Origin: Clostridium paridis
GTDB lineage: Bacteria > Bacillota > Clostridia > Clostridiales > Clostridiaceae
Assembly: GCF_016765615.1 (NCBI RefSeq)
Contig: NZ_JAESWA010000022.1
Span: 1,034,555 to 1,098,554 of the forward strand
Direction of reading: 5' to 3'
Length of the DNA stretch: 64,000 bases
The position numbers and the translations under genes are program-made. Positions 1 to 8,396 of the stretch are shown one piece after another. Each line of letters starts with the position of its first letter. The stretch's first letter is position 1. The notes under the pieces are model-generated. The model saw only the letters and a program-made list of their open reading frames with translations. It searched no databases and had not been told where the DNA came from.

Positions 1-107
1 ACTTCCTCTACTAATTCTCTAAAATCTTTTGAACCTGTATCTTTGCTTCTTATTAATGCCAACTTATGCTGAATTAATGGATGGTTAATTTGTGTTACTT
101 TACTCAT
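1..107 (-). CDS. upp: Uracil phosphoribosyltransferase, N-terminal part
   Basis: This is the first 35 codons of a gene that runs off the left edge. The protein begins [20 protein letters not shown], the characteristic opening of UPRTase, which makes UMP from uracil and PRPP in pyrimidine salvage. A GGAGGAAAT ribosome site lies just upstream of the ATG. The PRPP-binding loop is outside the window. The next gene upstream is rpiB, in the same direction and 22 bp away, so the two are probably co-transcribed. Identification rests on the N-terminus only. Confidence 0.88.
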   Translation of the reverse strand, partial: MSKVTQINHPLIQHKLALIRSKDTGSKDFRELVEE

Positions 108-129
108 TTTTATTTCCTCCTAAAACTTT

Positions 130-579
130 CTATCTATTATATTTTTCTTCAATAGCTTTAATTTTATCTATTCTATTTTGATGTCTATCCCCTTGGAATT
201 CAGCCTTTAAAAAAGTTTCAACAATTTCAATTGCGAGTCCTGGACCAATAACTCTTTCACCCATTGCTAAAATATTAGCATTATTGTGTTCACGAGTAGC
301 ATGTGCACTAAAAGTATCATGACAAAGAGCTGCTCTTATTCCTGGAACCTTGTTTGCAGCTATACTTATTCCAATTCCTGTTCCACAAATAAGTATTCCA
401 AATTCAAATTCCTTCTCTGCTACTGCTTCTGCAACCTTTAGAGCATAATCTGGATAATCACATGAATCAGTACTTGTTGTTCCAAAATCTTTGTACTCAA
501 TAGATTTTTGCTCTAAGTACTTTATCACTTCACCTTTTAAGTTAAATCCACCATGATCTGATCCAATTGCTATTTTCAT
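130..579 (-). CDS. rpiB: Ribose-5-phosphate isomerase B
   Basis: The product is a 149-residue RpiB/LacAB-family isomerase that interconverts ribose 5-phosphate and ribulose 5-phosphate in the pentose phosphate pathway. The family signature is visible: SDHGG at residues 7-11, the catalytic cysteine in CGTGIG (Cys65) and the REHNNANIL segment with His98. Length is normal. The gene lies between a phosphatase gene and upp on the minus strand, an order common in Firmicutes, with an AGGTG ribosome site before the ATG. An allose-6-phosphate isomerase activity cannot be excluded, but the housekeeping context favours RpiB. Confidence 0.95.
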   Translation of the reverse strand: MKIAIGSDHGGFNLKGEVIKYLEQKSIEYKDFGTTSTDSCDYPDYALKVAEAVAEKEFEFGILICGTGIGISIAANKVPGIRAALCHDTFSAHATREHNNANILAMGERVIGPGLAIEIVETFLKAEFQGDRHQNRIDKIKAIEEKYNR

Positions 580-629
580 TTAACGCACCTCCGTTTTATT
601 AAATGTCCCAAAAAAAAGAAGAAAAGTAT

Positions 630-1088
630 TTAAAGAATACCTTCTCCTTTAATTTTTAAAATTAACTTACCTATTAATTTTTCTAATTGAGAGTAAGTTT
701 TTTCATATAGAAATAATTCCCCTCCAAAAGGGTCAACAACATCACCTTTCTCTTCAACGTATTCACTAAGTGAAAAGATTTTATTGGAATAGAAAGGAAA
801 GGCACTTGTTAATGCCAATTTTATTGACTCTGTCATTGTTAAAATTAAATCCTGTTCCTCTAAATGAGACTCTTTTAATTGAACAGCATTTCTATCTTTT
901 AAATCAATTCCTATACTTTTTAATACTACTTCTCTTGAATTAGGTGAGGTTTTACTTCCTGGGAAAATACTTATCCCTGCTGAAGAGGCACTTATTGAGC
1001 TGTCATCTTTTGCAAAACTATTTAATATAGCTTCTGCCATAGGGCTTCTACATGTATTTCCTGTACAAACAAAAAGAACTCTCTTCAT
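630..1088 (-). CDS. ywlE: Low-molecular-weight protein phosphatase (arginine/tyrosine type)
   Basis: This 152-residue enzyme of the low-molecular-weight phosphatase family has the P-loop CTGNTCRSP at residues 8-16 (nucleophile Cys8, Arg14) and the DPF segment carrying the general-acid Asp near the C-terminus. In Bacillus the syntenic protein YwlE removes phosphate from phosphoarginine. The Thr next to the P-loop Asn fits the arginine phosphatase subgroup, but this is inference. I chose the ATG at 1088 because GGAGGTAAGT sits directly upstream; an ATG four codons earlier overlaps that ribosome site. The Sua5 gene ends 11 bp upstream, so this looks like one operon with rpiB. Confidence 0.88.
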   Translation of the reverse strand: MKRVLFVCTGNTCRSPMAEAILNSFAKDDSSISASSAGISIFPGSKTSPNSREVVLKSIGIDLKDRNAVQLKESHLEEQDLILTMTESIKLALTSAFPFYSNKIFSLSEYVEEKGDVVDPFGGELFLYEKTYSQLEKLIGKLILKIKGEGIL

Positions 1089-1099
1089 ACTTACCTCCA

Positions 1100-2152
1100 T
1101 TACAATTCTAAAATATCATATGCAGCTGCTTTCTTTAATCTATTCATTATTGCAATTCCTACTCCTTTTTCTATAAAAGCTTCTGATAATATAATATCTA
1201 CGTTTCTATCATCAAAGGACCTTAATGCCTCAAATAGATTTCTAGCAATTTCCTGCATATTATTTTCTGAACCAATTGAAATTATCTCTGCATTATTATT
1301 ATAGCACTTTACTCGCTCACGACAGGTCATAATTCCAACTTTCAATCCATTTTCTATATAATTTTGCACTAAATCATTAATTTTTTCAATAGTTTTTTCT
1401 CGATTTCCTTTTATAATTTTTACTTTTGCCTTAGGCGCATAGTGTTTATACTTCATTCCTGGTGCCTTTGGCCTTGAATTTAAATCACTTTTTTCCATTA
1501 TAGAAGGATCTATATAAATTCTTTCATCATATTCTCTTAGCATCTCTAATGTAATCCCACCAGGTCTTAAAATGCATGGAGGATCAACTGTTATATCTAA
1601 AATTGTAGATTCAACTCCCACATTACTTTTTGAACCCCCTATAATAAAATCAACTTTGCCACTTAAATCTTCAATACATCTTTCTATATCAGTAGGGCTA
1701 GGTTTTCCTGATATATTTGCTGAAGGTGCAGCAATAGGGGTTCCTGATAGTTCAATTAACTTTAGCGCTATATCATTGTCAGGCATTCTAATTCCAATTG
1801 TATCTAATGACGCAGATGTAATATCAGGAATAACAGGTTTCTTTTTCATAATTAAAGTTATTGGACCTGGCCAAAAAGCATCTATTAATTTCTTCCCTAT
1901 TTCAGGAATACTTTCAACCAACTCGTCAATCTTTTTATCAAAAACATGAACAATCAGTGGGTTGTCTTGAGGCCTTCCTTTTGCCTTAAATATTTTTTCA
2001 ACAGCCTTTGGATTTAAAGCATCCGCTCCTAATCCATACACTGTTTCTGTAGGAAATGCTACAATCCCTCCATTTTTTATTGTTTCCGCTGCTTCTAATA
2101 TAATATGTATGTTTTCTTGGACATCCTCCACCCTAGCTATTTTGGTATCCAT
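1100..2152 (-). CDS. ywlC: L-threonylcarbamoyladenylate synthase (Sua5 type)
   Basis: The product makes threonylcarbamoyl-AMP from threonine, bicarbonate and ATP, the first step of t6A formation on tRNAs that read ANN codons. It has the two-part Sua5 form: a YrdC-like domain over about residues 15-205 (KAKGRPQDNPL, FPTETVYGLGADA) and a C-terminal Sua5 domain after a KAPGMKYKHYAPKA linker. It totals 350 residues, normal for Sua5. The ATG at 2152 has AAGAAGGA upstream; an in-frame GTG six codons earlier overlaps that site and is less likely. Its pathway partner tsaD lies in this window at 50.4-51.4 kb. Confidence 0.93.
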   Translation of the reverse strand: MDTKIARVEDVQENIHIILEAAETIKNGGIVAFPTETVYGLGADALNPKAVEKIFKAKGRPQDNPLIVHVFDKKIDELVESIPEIGKKLIDAFWPGPITLIMKKKPVIPDITSASLDTIGIRMPDNDIALKLIELSGTPIAAPSANISGKPSPTDIERCIEDLSGKVDFIIGGSKSNVGVESTILDITVDPPCILRPGGITLEMLREYDERIYIDPSIMEKSDLNSRPKAPGMKYKHYAPKAKVKIIKGNREKTIEKINDLVQNYIENGLKVGIMTCRERVKCYNNNAEIISIGSENNMQEIARNLFEALRSFDDRNVDIILSEAFIEKGVGIAIMNRLKKAAAYDILEL

Positions 2153-2170
2153 GTAAATTCCTTCTTTCAC

Positions 2171-2767
2171 TTATAATTTCACCAATTCTTTTTGTCCTCT
2201 TGAAATCTTAATATTCTCAATAGCATTACTTGTGTATATTGCTTTTACACAATTCTTAAATATTATATCTAATAGTAAGTATTTTTTAAGAGCACCTTTC
2301 TTCAAAACTAAAAAATAGTAAGTATTTTCTGGATCAAATTCTTTAATCTTTATATATTCTTGTGCTATTACTGGATATTTCTTTAAAAATGTTTTAGTTA
2401 CTAATTTAAAACTTCTATTTTTAAAATTTACAGATGATATAACAATTATATCCATCTCTTCTCCAAGTTTCTCCGTATGTACTAATGCAACCTTATCACA
2501 AAAAATTAGACCCTCTTTGCTAAACAATCCTGCTTTATATTTTAATCTATTATTATAACAAGAAAATTCAAGTCTTTCCCAACTTATTCTATATACTAAT
2601 GAAAAGAAAATCATCATCTCAATAATAACCAAATATGCAATATAAAATATTTCAGTCATTCCGAAAAGGAGAGTCACAATGGGAAGTAGTGCAGCAATTA
2701 TTATCATCATAGCCTTAAAATTTCGATAAGCACTTTTTTGCTTTTTTATGGCTTTTGAAATGTGCAT
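2171..2767 (-). CDS. Predicted membrane protein of unknown function
   Basis: I do not recognise this 198-residue protein. Two hydrophobic segments lie near the N-terminus (about residues 18-62, MMIIIAALLPIVTLLFGM and IAYLVIIEMMIFFSLVY). They are followed by a roughly 130-residue soluble part rich in beta-type sequence and lysine. That arrangement resembles small membrane-anchored PH-like proteins, but no motif proves it. AAGGAGGGG precedes the ATG at 2767; an upstream in-frame ATG has no ribosome site. The gene ends 18 bp before the Sua5 gene and may be co-transcribed with it. A 70-bp inverted-repeat element lies just upstream. Confidence 0.7.
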   Translation of the reverse strand: MHISKAIKKQKSAYRNFKAMMIIIAALLPIVTLLFGMTEIFYIAYLVIIEMMIFFSLVYRISWERLEFSCYNNRLKYKAGLFSKEGLIFCDKVALVHTEKLGEEMDIIVISSVNFKNRSFKLVTKTFLKKYPVIAQEYIKIKEFDPENTYYFLVLKKGALKKYLLLDIIFKNCVKAIYTSNAIENIKISRGQKELVKL

Positions 2768-2797
2768 ATAACCCCTCCTTGTTGTAATGCAAGCTAT

Positions 2798-2867
2798 ATA
2801 GGGCGTTAAGTTCAACTAACAACTTATTTATGTAAAAACAAATTAAGTTTCATATAAAAAGCCCTAT
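2798..2867 (+). repeat. 70-bp terminal-inverted-repeat element, copy A
   Basis: This is one of five related spacer elements. The ends are a perfect 7-bp inverted repeat, ATAGGGC and GCCCTAT. The interior carries the shared block GTTAAGTTCAACTAA then CTTATTTATGTAA. It lies between the prfA terminator and the membrane-protein gene. No coding capacity is seen. See the finding on the family. Confidence 0.8.
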
Positions 2868-2904
2868 TGTTTCTGCATTTTTTCAAATTAAATAAGTTAT
2901 AAAT

Positions 2905-2927
2905 AAAACTCAGCCAGGCTGAGTTTT
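2905..2927 (-). terminator. Terminator of prfA
   Basis: AAAACTCAGC pairs with GCTGAGTTTT around a CAG loop, a 10-bp stem. On the minus strand it follows the prfA stop by about 20 bp and is followed by an A/T-rich tail containing TTTTATTT. Confidence 0.8.
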
Positions 2928-2946
2928 ATTTTCTTTTCAAAGAATA

Positions 2947-4035
2947 TTAACTTAATGTATCAGTATTCCCCATAGCTTTCATCTTTTCAGCTTGATCAGC
3001 TGTTATTAATGCTTGAATAACTTCTTCAATGTCACCATTCATAAAAGTTTCAAGTTTATATAATGTAAGACCTATTCTATGATCAGTTATTCTTCCTTGT
3101 GGATAGTTATAAGTTCTAATTCTTTCTGATCTATCTCCAGTACCAACTTGACTTTTTCTATCTTCTGCAATTCCAGCTGCTCTCTCTGCTTCAGCTTGTT
3201 CAAACAATCTTGATCTTAGTATTTTCATAGCCTTTTCTTTATTCTTAAGTTGCGATTTTTCATCTTGACAAGAAACCACAAGGCCTGATGGCATATGTGT
3301 TATTCTTACGGCTGAGTCTGTAGTATTTACACATTGACCACCATTTCCTGATGCCCTAAATACATCTATTCTTATATCTTTCTCGTTTATTTCTATTTCA
3401 ACGTCATCTACTTCTGGAAGAACTGCAACTGTTGCTGTAGATGTATGAATTCTACCTGAAGATTCTGTGTCTGGAACTCTTTGAACTCTGTGTGCTCCAC
3501 TTTCATACTTTAACTTAGAGTAAGCTCCATTACCTTTAATCATAAATACAACTTCTTTGAAACCTCCAATATCTGTTTCATTGGCACTCATAAGTTCAAC
3601 TTTCCACCTTTGAGCTTCTGAGTATCTTGTATACATTCTGAATAAATTATAGGCAAATAATGCTGCTTCTTCTCCACCTGCACCTGCTCTTATTTCAACA
3701 AATACGTTTTTATCATCATTTGGGTCCTTAGGTAAAAGTAATATTTGAAGTTCCCCTTCTAAAGTCTCTTCCTTTGATCCTAAATCTTTAATTTCTTCTT
3801 GGATCATTTCTTTCATGTCTTTATCTTCTTCTATAGAAAGCATTTCTTTGTTAGTTTCAAGTTCTTCCTTAACATCTTTATACTCTCTATACTTATTTAC
3901 TACTATTTCTAAATCAGCATGCTCTTTACAAAGCTTTCTCCACTCATTTTGATTTGCCATAATGGATGGATCACTAATCTTAATTGATAATTCATCATAC
4001 TTATTTTCTATAAAATCTAATCTATCTAATAACAT
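2947..4035 (-). CDS. prfA: Peptide chain release factor 1
   Basis: RF1 recognises UAA and UAG stop codons and triggers release of the finished peptide. The 362-residue protein has the codon-recognition tripeptide in [14 protein letters not shown] (PxT form, diagnostic of RF1 rather than RF2) and the universal GGQ in [10 protein letters not shown], which is the substrate of PrmC methylation. The prmC gene lies immediately upstream on the same strand with a 136-bp gap, so the enzyme and its target are neighbours. The start has AGGTAGGTTGTTAAA before the ATG. Length is normal. Confidence 0.97.
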   Translation of the reverse strand: MLLDRLDFIENKYDELSIKISDPSIMANQNEWRKLCKEHADLEIVVNKYREYKDVKEELETNKEMLSIEEDKDMKEMIQEEIKDLGSKEETLEGELQILLLPKDPNDDKNVFVEIRAGAGGEEAALFAYNLFRMYTRYSEAQRWKVELMSANETDIGGFKEVVFMIKGNGAYSKLKYESGAHRVQRVPDTESSGRIHTSTATVAVLPEVDDVEIEINEKDIRIDVFRASGNGGQCVNTTDSAVRITHMPSGLVVSCQDEKSQLKNKEKAMKILRSRLFEQAEAERAAGIAEDRKSQVGTGDRSERIRTYNYPQGRITDHRIGLTLYKLETFMNGDIEEVIQALITADQAEKMKAMGNTDTLS

Positions 4036-4171
4036 TTTAACAACCTACCTTTAATTTTAACTATTTCTTCTGTTCATGAATAAATGATATATATTTTCTC
4101 ACGATTTATTATTATATCATATTACACTTATCTCAATCAACATTTACATGTGTGATTTGTATACTAAATAG

Positions 4172-5914
4172 CTATAATCCACCCACAACTACTCTATCTA
4201 ATCCAGCTAAATCCTTTTTAATTTTCACATCTTTAAAACCAGCTGCCTCCATGATTTCTTTAACTTCATCTCCTTGATCGTATCCTATTTCAAAAGCTAA
4301 TATGCCTCTTTGGTCTAAAATTTTAATGCTCTCCTCTACAATCTTTCTATAGAAGAACAATCCATCTTCTCCGCCACTTAATGCTACATGTGGTTCATAA
4401 TTTTTTACGTCATCCATTAACGTTTCTATAATATCTTCCTTAATATATGGTGGATTTGATACTATTATATTATACTTTTTCTGAATCTCGAGAGGCTTCT
4501 CAAGCAAATTAGATTTTATGAAATTAACTCTATCTTGAAGATTTAATCTTCTTATATTTTCCTTTGTCACCTCTTCTGGAATCTGTTCTATATCTATACA
4601 ATCCACATGAATATTTTTTCTAAAACTTGCAAGCGAAAGTCCTATAGCTCCGCTACCAGTACATAGATCACATACTTCTATTTCTGAGTCCTCAGCTATA
4701 TTATCTAAAACCTCTTCAACTAAGATTTCTGTATCTCCTCTCGGAATTAAGACGCCCTCTTTTACATAAAAATCAATACCCATAAATTCAACATTTTCAG
4801 TGATATAGCTTATGGGTTTCTTTAATTCTCTTTCCTTGACATATTTTAAAAATTCTTCTTCTTTTTCAATAGATACAAGTTCTTCTTTATTAGTAATCAC
4901 ATAAAGCTTATCTTTATTCAAAGTTTTTGCTAGTAAGATTTGTGCATCAAGTACAGCAGTATCAATCTCTACTTTCTTAAATATCTCAGTAGCTTCTTTT
5001 AATACTGTCCCAATACTTTTTCTTATGCCTTCTGCTTCTCTAAGTGATCTTATGGCTACTTCAATTTGACCATCATCCGGTTCCTTAGTTGTAAGTTTCT
5101 GCAATTGCAATCCTGGACTTGCTACTATCCTTGATAAGTTCCCTTCATTTCTTCCTAACCATTTGATTAATTCGTATGTTATTCCTGTAATAACAGGTAA
5201 TAGTACTAATCTTATAATTAATCTTTCTCCAACTGAACCGAAAGAAGTAAATGAAAATACTGCAATACTAATAAACATAATTAAAAAAATAAAATTTGTA
5301 CCGCATCTAGGATGAAATCTAGAAAATTTCCTTACATTATCTACAGTTAAATCATCTCCGCATTCATAACAGAATATTGTCTTGTGCTCAGCTCCATGAT
5401 ATTGATATAACCTCTTTATATCCTCGAGCTGTCCTACCCCTATCATATATGCTAAAAGTACAACTATCCTAATTATAGCCTCAATTACATTTAATATAAC
5501 AGATGATTGTGCAATTCCTCTAAATAATGAAGCGATAAATGTAGGTAATAATACAAATAAAACCATTGCAAACATAAATGATATAAATAAACTAATATAA
5601 ATTAATATATCATTACTTTTATCTCCGAATTTTTTTTCAAACCAAACCTCAAATTTTGATGGTTCTGTGTCTTCAAAAAAGCTAGCTGAAAAATTAAGAG
5701 ATTTTATCCCTAATATTAGTGAATCCAAGAAAACGAAGAATCCTCTAATAAACGGAATATTTAAAATTGAATATTTTTTAGTAATTGGAACTTGATTCAA
5801 AAAGTCTACTTCTATTTTTCCTTCAGATGTTCTTACTGCAGTTGCAATTCCTTTTGTCCCTCTCATCATTACGCCTTCAATTACAGCTTGACCACCTACA
5901 TCTATTTTCTTCAT
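4172..5914 (-). CDS. prmC: DUF1385 membrane protein fused to release-factor glutamine methyltransferase PrmC
   Basis: This 580-residue protein joins two families. Residues 1 to about 290 are a DUF1385 membrane protein: a GGQAVIEGVMMRG start, several hydrophobic segments between about 105 and 250, and the conserved YHGAEHKTIFCYE and RFHPRCGTNF motifs. From about residue 295 to the end it is PrmC/HemK, with a helical N-terminal part, IPRGDTEILVEEV, the SAM-binding CDLCTGSGAIGLSLA and the catalytic NPPY. PrmC methylates the Gln of the GGQ motif of release factors, and prfA is the next gene downstream. No internal stop or frame change separates the halves. The DUF1385 half has no established function known to me. 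A GAATGATG ribosome site precedes the ATG. Confidence 0.9.
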   Translation of the reverse strand: MKKIDVGGQAVIEGVMMRGTKGIATAVRTSEGKIEVDFLNQVPITKKYSILNIPFIRGFFVFLDSLILGIKSLNFSASFFEDTEPSKFEVWFEKKFGDKSNDILIYISLFISFMFAMVLFVLLPTFIASLFRGIAQSSVILNVIEAIIRIVVLLAYMIGVGQLEDIKRLYQYHGAEHKTIFCYECGDDLTVDNVRKFSRFHPRCGTNFIFLIMFISIAVFSFTSFGSVGERLIIRLVLLPVITGITYELIKWLGRNEGNLSRIVASPGLQLQKLTTKEPDDGQIEVAIRSLREAEGIRKSIGTVLKEATEIFKKVEIDTAVLDAQILLAKTLNKDKLYVITNKEELVSIEKEEEFLKYVKERELKKPISYITENVEFMGIDFYVKEGVLIPRGDTEILVEEVLDNIAEDSEIEVCDLCTGSGAIGLSLASFRKNIHVDCIDIEQIPEEVTKENIRRLNLQDRVNFIKSNLLEKPLEIQKKYNIIVSNPPYIKEDIIETLMDDVKNYEPHVALSGGEDGLFFYRKIVEESIKILDQRGILAFEIGYDQGDEVKEIMEAAGFKDVKIKKDLAGLDRVVVGGL

Positions 5915-5926
5915 ATCATCATTCCT

Positions 5927-6520
5927 TTAAGTATTATTTTCTTTTTTATATTTAAAATAACATTCCCCGCATAAAGATTGATATTGAACATTATCAACTT
6001 CATCTATAGCAATTTGTTCACCTTTAAACACAAATTTACCATTTACTTTTCTTCCATTAAATATAGCTTTTTTCCCACATGTACATATCGTCTTCATCTC
6101 TTCAATTGAATGAGCTATAAGTAGAAGTCTCTCACTACCTTCAAAACCATTCATTAAAAAGTCTGTTCTTAATCCATAACATATAACTGGAATATTCATT
6201 CCCACTGCTACTTCAAATAGTTCATCAATATGATTTTTATTTAAAAACTGTACTTCATCTACTAATATACAATCTATTTTATTATTGTTCTCTCTAAGTT
6301 CTGAGATCAAAGCTAAAATATTATCTTCATCACTAATAAGTAAATCTACTTTTCTTTCTACTCCTAATCGTGAAATCAATTTTTCTCCTGCCTTTTTATC
6401 TTTTGAAGGCTTAATTATAAGTACTTCCATTCCTCTTTCCTCATAATTAAACGCAACCTGCATAAGATTTGTTGATTTTCCTGAATTCATTGCACCATAT
6501 CTAAAATAAAGCTTACTCAT
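5927..6520 (-). CDS. tdk: Thymidine kinase
   Basis: Type II thymidine kinase phosphorylates thymidine to dTMP with ATP in nucleotide salvage. The 197-residue protein has the Walker A loop GAMNSGKST near residue 10, DEVQF as the Walker B-like lid segment, and two cysteine pairs (CTCGKKA and CGEC) for the structural zinc. I chose the ATG at 6520 for its GAGGGGAAGA upstream sequence; an in-frame start six codons earlier would overlap it. It ends 12 bp before the DUF1385-prmC gene, so the two are likely one operon. Confidence 0.95.
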   Translation of the reverse strand: MSKLYFRYGAMNSGKSTNLMQVAFNYEERGMEVLIIKPSKDKKAGEKLISRLGVERKVDLLISDEDNILALISELRENNNKIDCILVDEVQFLNKNHIDELFEVAVGMNIPVICYGLRTDFLMNGFEGSERLLLIAHSIEEMKTICTCGKKAIFNGRKVNGKFVFKGEQIAIDEVDNVQYQSLCGECYFKYKKENNT

Positions 6521-6595
6521 TGTTACTCTTCCCCTCATTTCTTCTGTTCAATTCGATTATAACACACCTTATGTCATTATAAAAATATAATTTTA

Positions 6596-6624
6596 TTGAC
6601 AAAAATACCTCAAAGTGATATATT
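6596..6624 (+). promoter_or_regulatory. Sigma-A promoter of rpmE
   Basis: TTGACA (6596-6601) and TATATT (6619-6624) are separated by 17 bp. Transcription would start about 60 bp before the rpmE ATG. Confidence 0.75.
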
Positions 6625-6691
6625 CTAATAGTTACATTTGGTTACGTGTTACAATTAGTAAAATTGTATATATATGAAAGAGGTGAATTCG

Positions 6692-6898
6692 ATGAGAGAA
6701 GGCATACATCCAGAATACAGCCATGAAGCAGTTGTTAAGTGTGCATGTGGAAATACTTTTACAACAGGTTCTGTTAAATCAGAATTAAAAGTAGAAATAT
6801 GTTCAAAATGCCACCCATTCTTCACTGGAAAACAAAAGATTGTTGACGTTGGTGGAAGAGTTGATAAATTCAATAAGAGATTCAATATTAACAAGTAA
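6692..6898 (+). CDS. rpmE: 50S ribosomal protein L31, zinc-binding form
   Basis: L31 bridges the 50S and 30S subunits. The 68-residue protein keeps all four zinc ligands as CAC in VKCACGN and CSKC in EICSKCHPF, so this is the zinc-containing form rather than the zinc-free paralogue used under zinc starvation. The ATG at 6692 is preceded by GAGGTGAATTC; an in-frame ATG six codons earlier overlaps that site and is not the family start. It is a single-gene transcript with its own promoter and a strong terminator. Confidence 0.97.
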   Translation: MREGIHPEYSHEAVVKCACGNTFTTGSVKSELKVEICSKCHPFFTGKQKIVDVGGRVDKFNKRFNINK

Positions 6899-6906
6899 TT
6901 TATATT

Positions 6907-6932
6907 ATGGGAAAGACATTTGTCTTTCCCAT
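6907..6932 (+). terminator. Terminator of rpmE
   Basis: ATGGGAAAGAC pairs with GTCTTTCCCAT around an ATTT loop, followed by TTTTCTTTT on the plus strand. Confidence 0.9.
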
Positions 6933-6983
6933 TTTTCTTTTAACATACTAGGAAATATAGATTTTAATAAATACTAAATCTCA

Positions 6984-7080
6984 ATATAATGCAAAAATCA
7001 TATTACATCTTATTATCCAACTCTTAGTTAAAGCGACTAAGCATTGGACTGTGACATGTAATTTCTTTAATGCATTATAT
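6984..7080 (+). other. Nested inverted-repeat structure upstream of the UgtP-like gene, possible leader RNA
   Basis: The 292-bp spacer 6899-7190 holds the rpmE terminator and this 97-nt structure. Four helices nest on one axis: ATATAATGCA with TGCATTATAT (10 bp), ATTACAT with ATGTAAT (7 bp), TCCAA with TTGGA (5 bp) and CTTAGT with ACTAAG (6 bp, 7-nt loop), separated by internal loops. The glycosyltransferase ATG is 110 bp further on. It could be a structured 5' leader or a small inverted-repeat element. No known riboswitch class is recognised. Confidence 0.5.
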
Positions 7081-7190
7081 CTAGATACTTAATTTTCTAT
7101 TAATTAATTTAGATATTTATTTACAATATATGAAAAAATGTTAAACTATAATATAGAAATCTTACTAAAAAGGCAAAGCGAGTGAATTAA

Positions 7191-8342
7191 ATGAAAAAGG
7201 TTTTAATTTTAACAGCATCCACAGGGCAAGGTCATAACCAAGCAGCTAATTCTCTTAAAACGGTTTTTGAAAAGAAAGGCTGGAAAGTTGATAAATATGA
7301 CTTTTTGAAGAAAAACTCTAATTTCCTAAACGCAGCAATAGTTGGAGGTTATGAATTTGCAGCTTCTAAAATCCCTTGGATATACGGCTGGTTTTATCAC
7401 CTGACAGATAAGAAAATAACAAATAAACTTTTAAACATAGTTTTCTTTAATACTCAAAGAAAGTTTTTACGTTATATCGAAAATGAAAATCCTGATATAA
7501 TAATAGGTACACACCCTATGTCTGTTAACTTGGTGACAACACTTAAAAGCCAAAATAAGATAAACATTCCTTTCATATCAATTGTCACTGATTTCAAGGT
7601 TCATTATGCATATATTAATAAATTTACAGATGCATATATTACTGCAAGTGATTATACAAAGGATTACTTAATTACAAGAGGAATTCCTGGAGATATTATT
7701 TTTCCATATGGAATACCTATAAACCCTATATTTTTTGAAAATGATAAAGAAGTTAGTGCAACAAAAGATGATGATTATTTCAACATACTTCTTATGGGTG
7801 GAAGTATGGGCCTTGAAAATATTTCTCATGTCCTAAAAAAATTAATCACAAATAAACATTTGCTACGCATAACTGTTGTATGTGGAAACAACGATAATTT
7901 AAAAATGAGGTTACTTTCTGAATACTCGGCACCAATTCCAAATAAGAAACTTCACATTTTAGGTTTTACTAAAGATATATCTGCAATAATGGATTATTCA
8001 GATATAATAATCTCTAAACCAGGTGGGCTAACCGTTAGTGAATCAATAGCTAAAAAACTCCCAATAATAATCCCATTTGCCATTCCTGGTCAAGAATATG
8101 AAAATGTAGAATTTCTTACACAGGTAGGTTGTGCTAAGTATGTTGATCATATGGATGATATAAACTATATTGTAGATTCACTAATCTCAAACCCTTCTGA
8201 AATTGATACTATGAAGGATAACTTAGATAAACTTAGGAATAATTATTCAATAAATAAAATTTATGATTTATCAGAAAAACTTTCAACTGAAAATGCAATT
8301 ATATCCAATTTCTCAATGGAGAATAATAATGAACATATATAA
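7191..8342 (+). CDS. UgtP/MGDG-synthase-type diacylglycerol glycosyltransferase
   Basis: This 383-residue GT28 enzyme belongs to the MGDG synthase / UgtP family, which adds glucose or galactose to diacylglycerol to form membrane glycolipids, the usual lipid anchors of lipoteichoic acid. The N-terminal domain opens MKKVLILTASTGQGHNQAA, with the family's glycine-rich substrate loop, and an MGD-type acceptor region follows (PDIIIGTHPMS, IVTDFKVH). The C-terminal nucleotide-sugar domain shows LLMGGSMGLENI and the donor-binding ISKPGGLTVSE. An LTA synthase gene lies at 56.8 kb, a functional partner though not a neighbour. The number and kind of sugars added cannot be read from sequence. It overlaps no other gene and ends in a shared terminator. 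Confidence 0.85.
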   Translation: MKKVLILTASTGQGHNQAANSLKTVFEKKGWKVDKYDFLKKNSNFLNAAIVGGYEFAASKIPWIYGWFYHLTDKKITNKLLNIVFFNTQRKFLRYIENENPDIIIGTHPMSVNLVTTLKSQNKINIPFISIVTDFKVHYAYINKFTDAYITASDYTKDYLITRGIPGDIIFPYGIPINPIFFENDKEVSATKDDDYFNILLMGGSMGLENISHVLKKLITNKHLLRITVVCGNNDNLKMRLLSEYSAPIPNKKLHILGFTKDISAIMDYSDIIISKPGGLTVSESIAKKLPIIIPFAIPGQEYENVEFLTQVGCAKYVDHMDDINYIVDSLISNPSEIDTMKDNLDKLRNNYSINKIYDLSEKLSTENAIISNFSMENNNEHI

Positions 8343-8382
8343 AAAAAGGTATACCAGATTCAACTTTCTGGTATACCTTTTT
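8343..8382. terminator. Bidirectional terminator between the glycosyltransferase and rho
   Basis: AAAAAGGTATACCAGA pairs with TCTGGTATACCTTTTT, a 16-bp stem with an 8-nt loop. It begins immediately after the upstream stop codon and has T-runs on both sides, so it can serve both convergent genes. Confidence 0.9.
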
Positions 8383-8396
8383 AAATTTTTTCCCGT

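Noticed and set aside
1572..1949. Plus-strand frame of 125 codons within the Sua5 gene
   Set aside because: It is the complement of a well-supported coding gene, has no ribosome site and no recognisable protein family.
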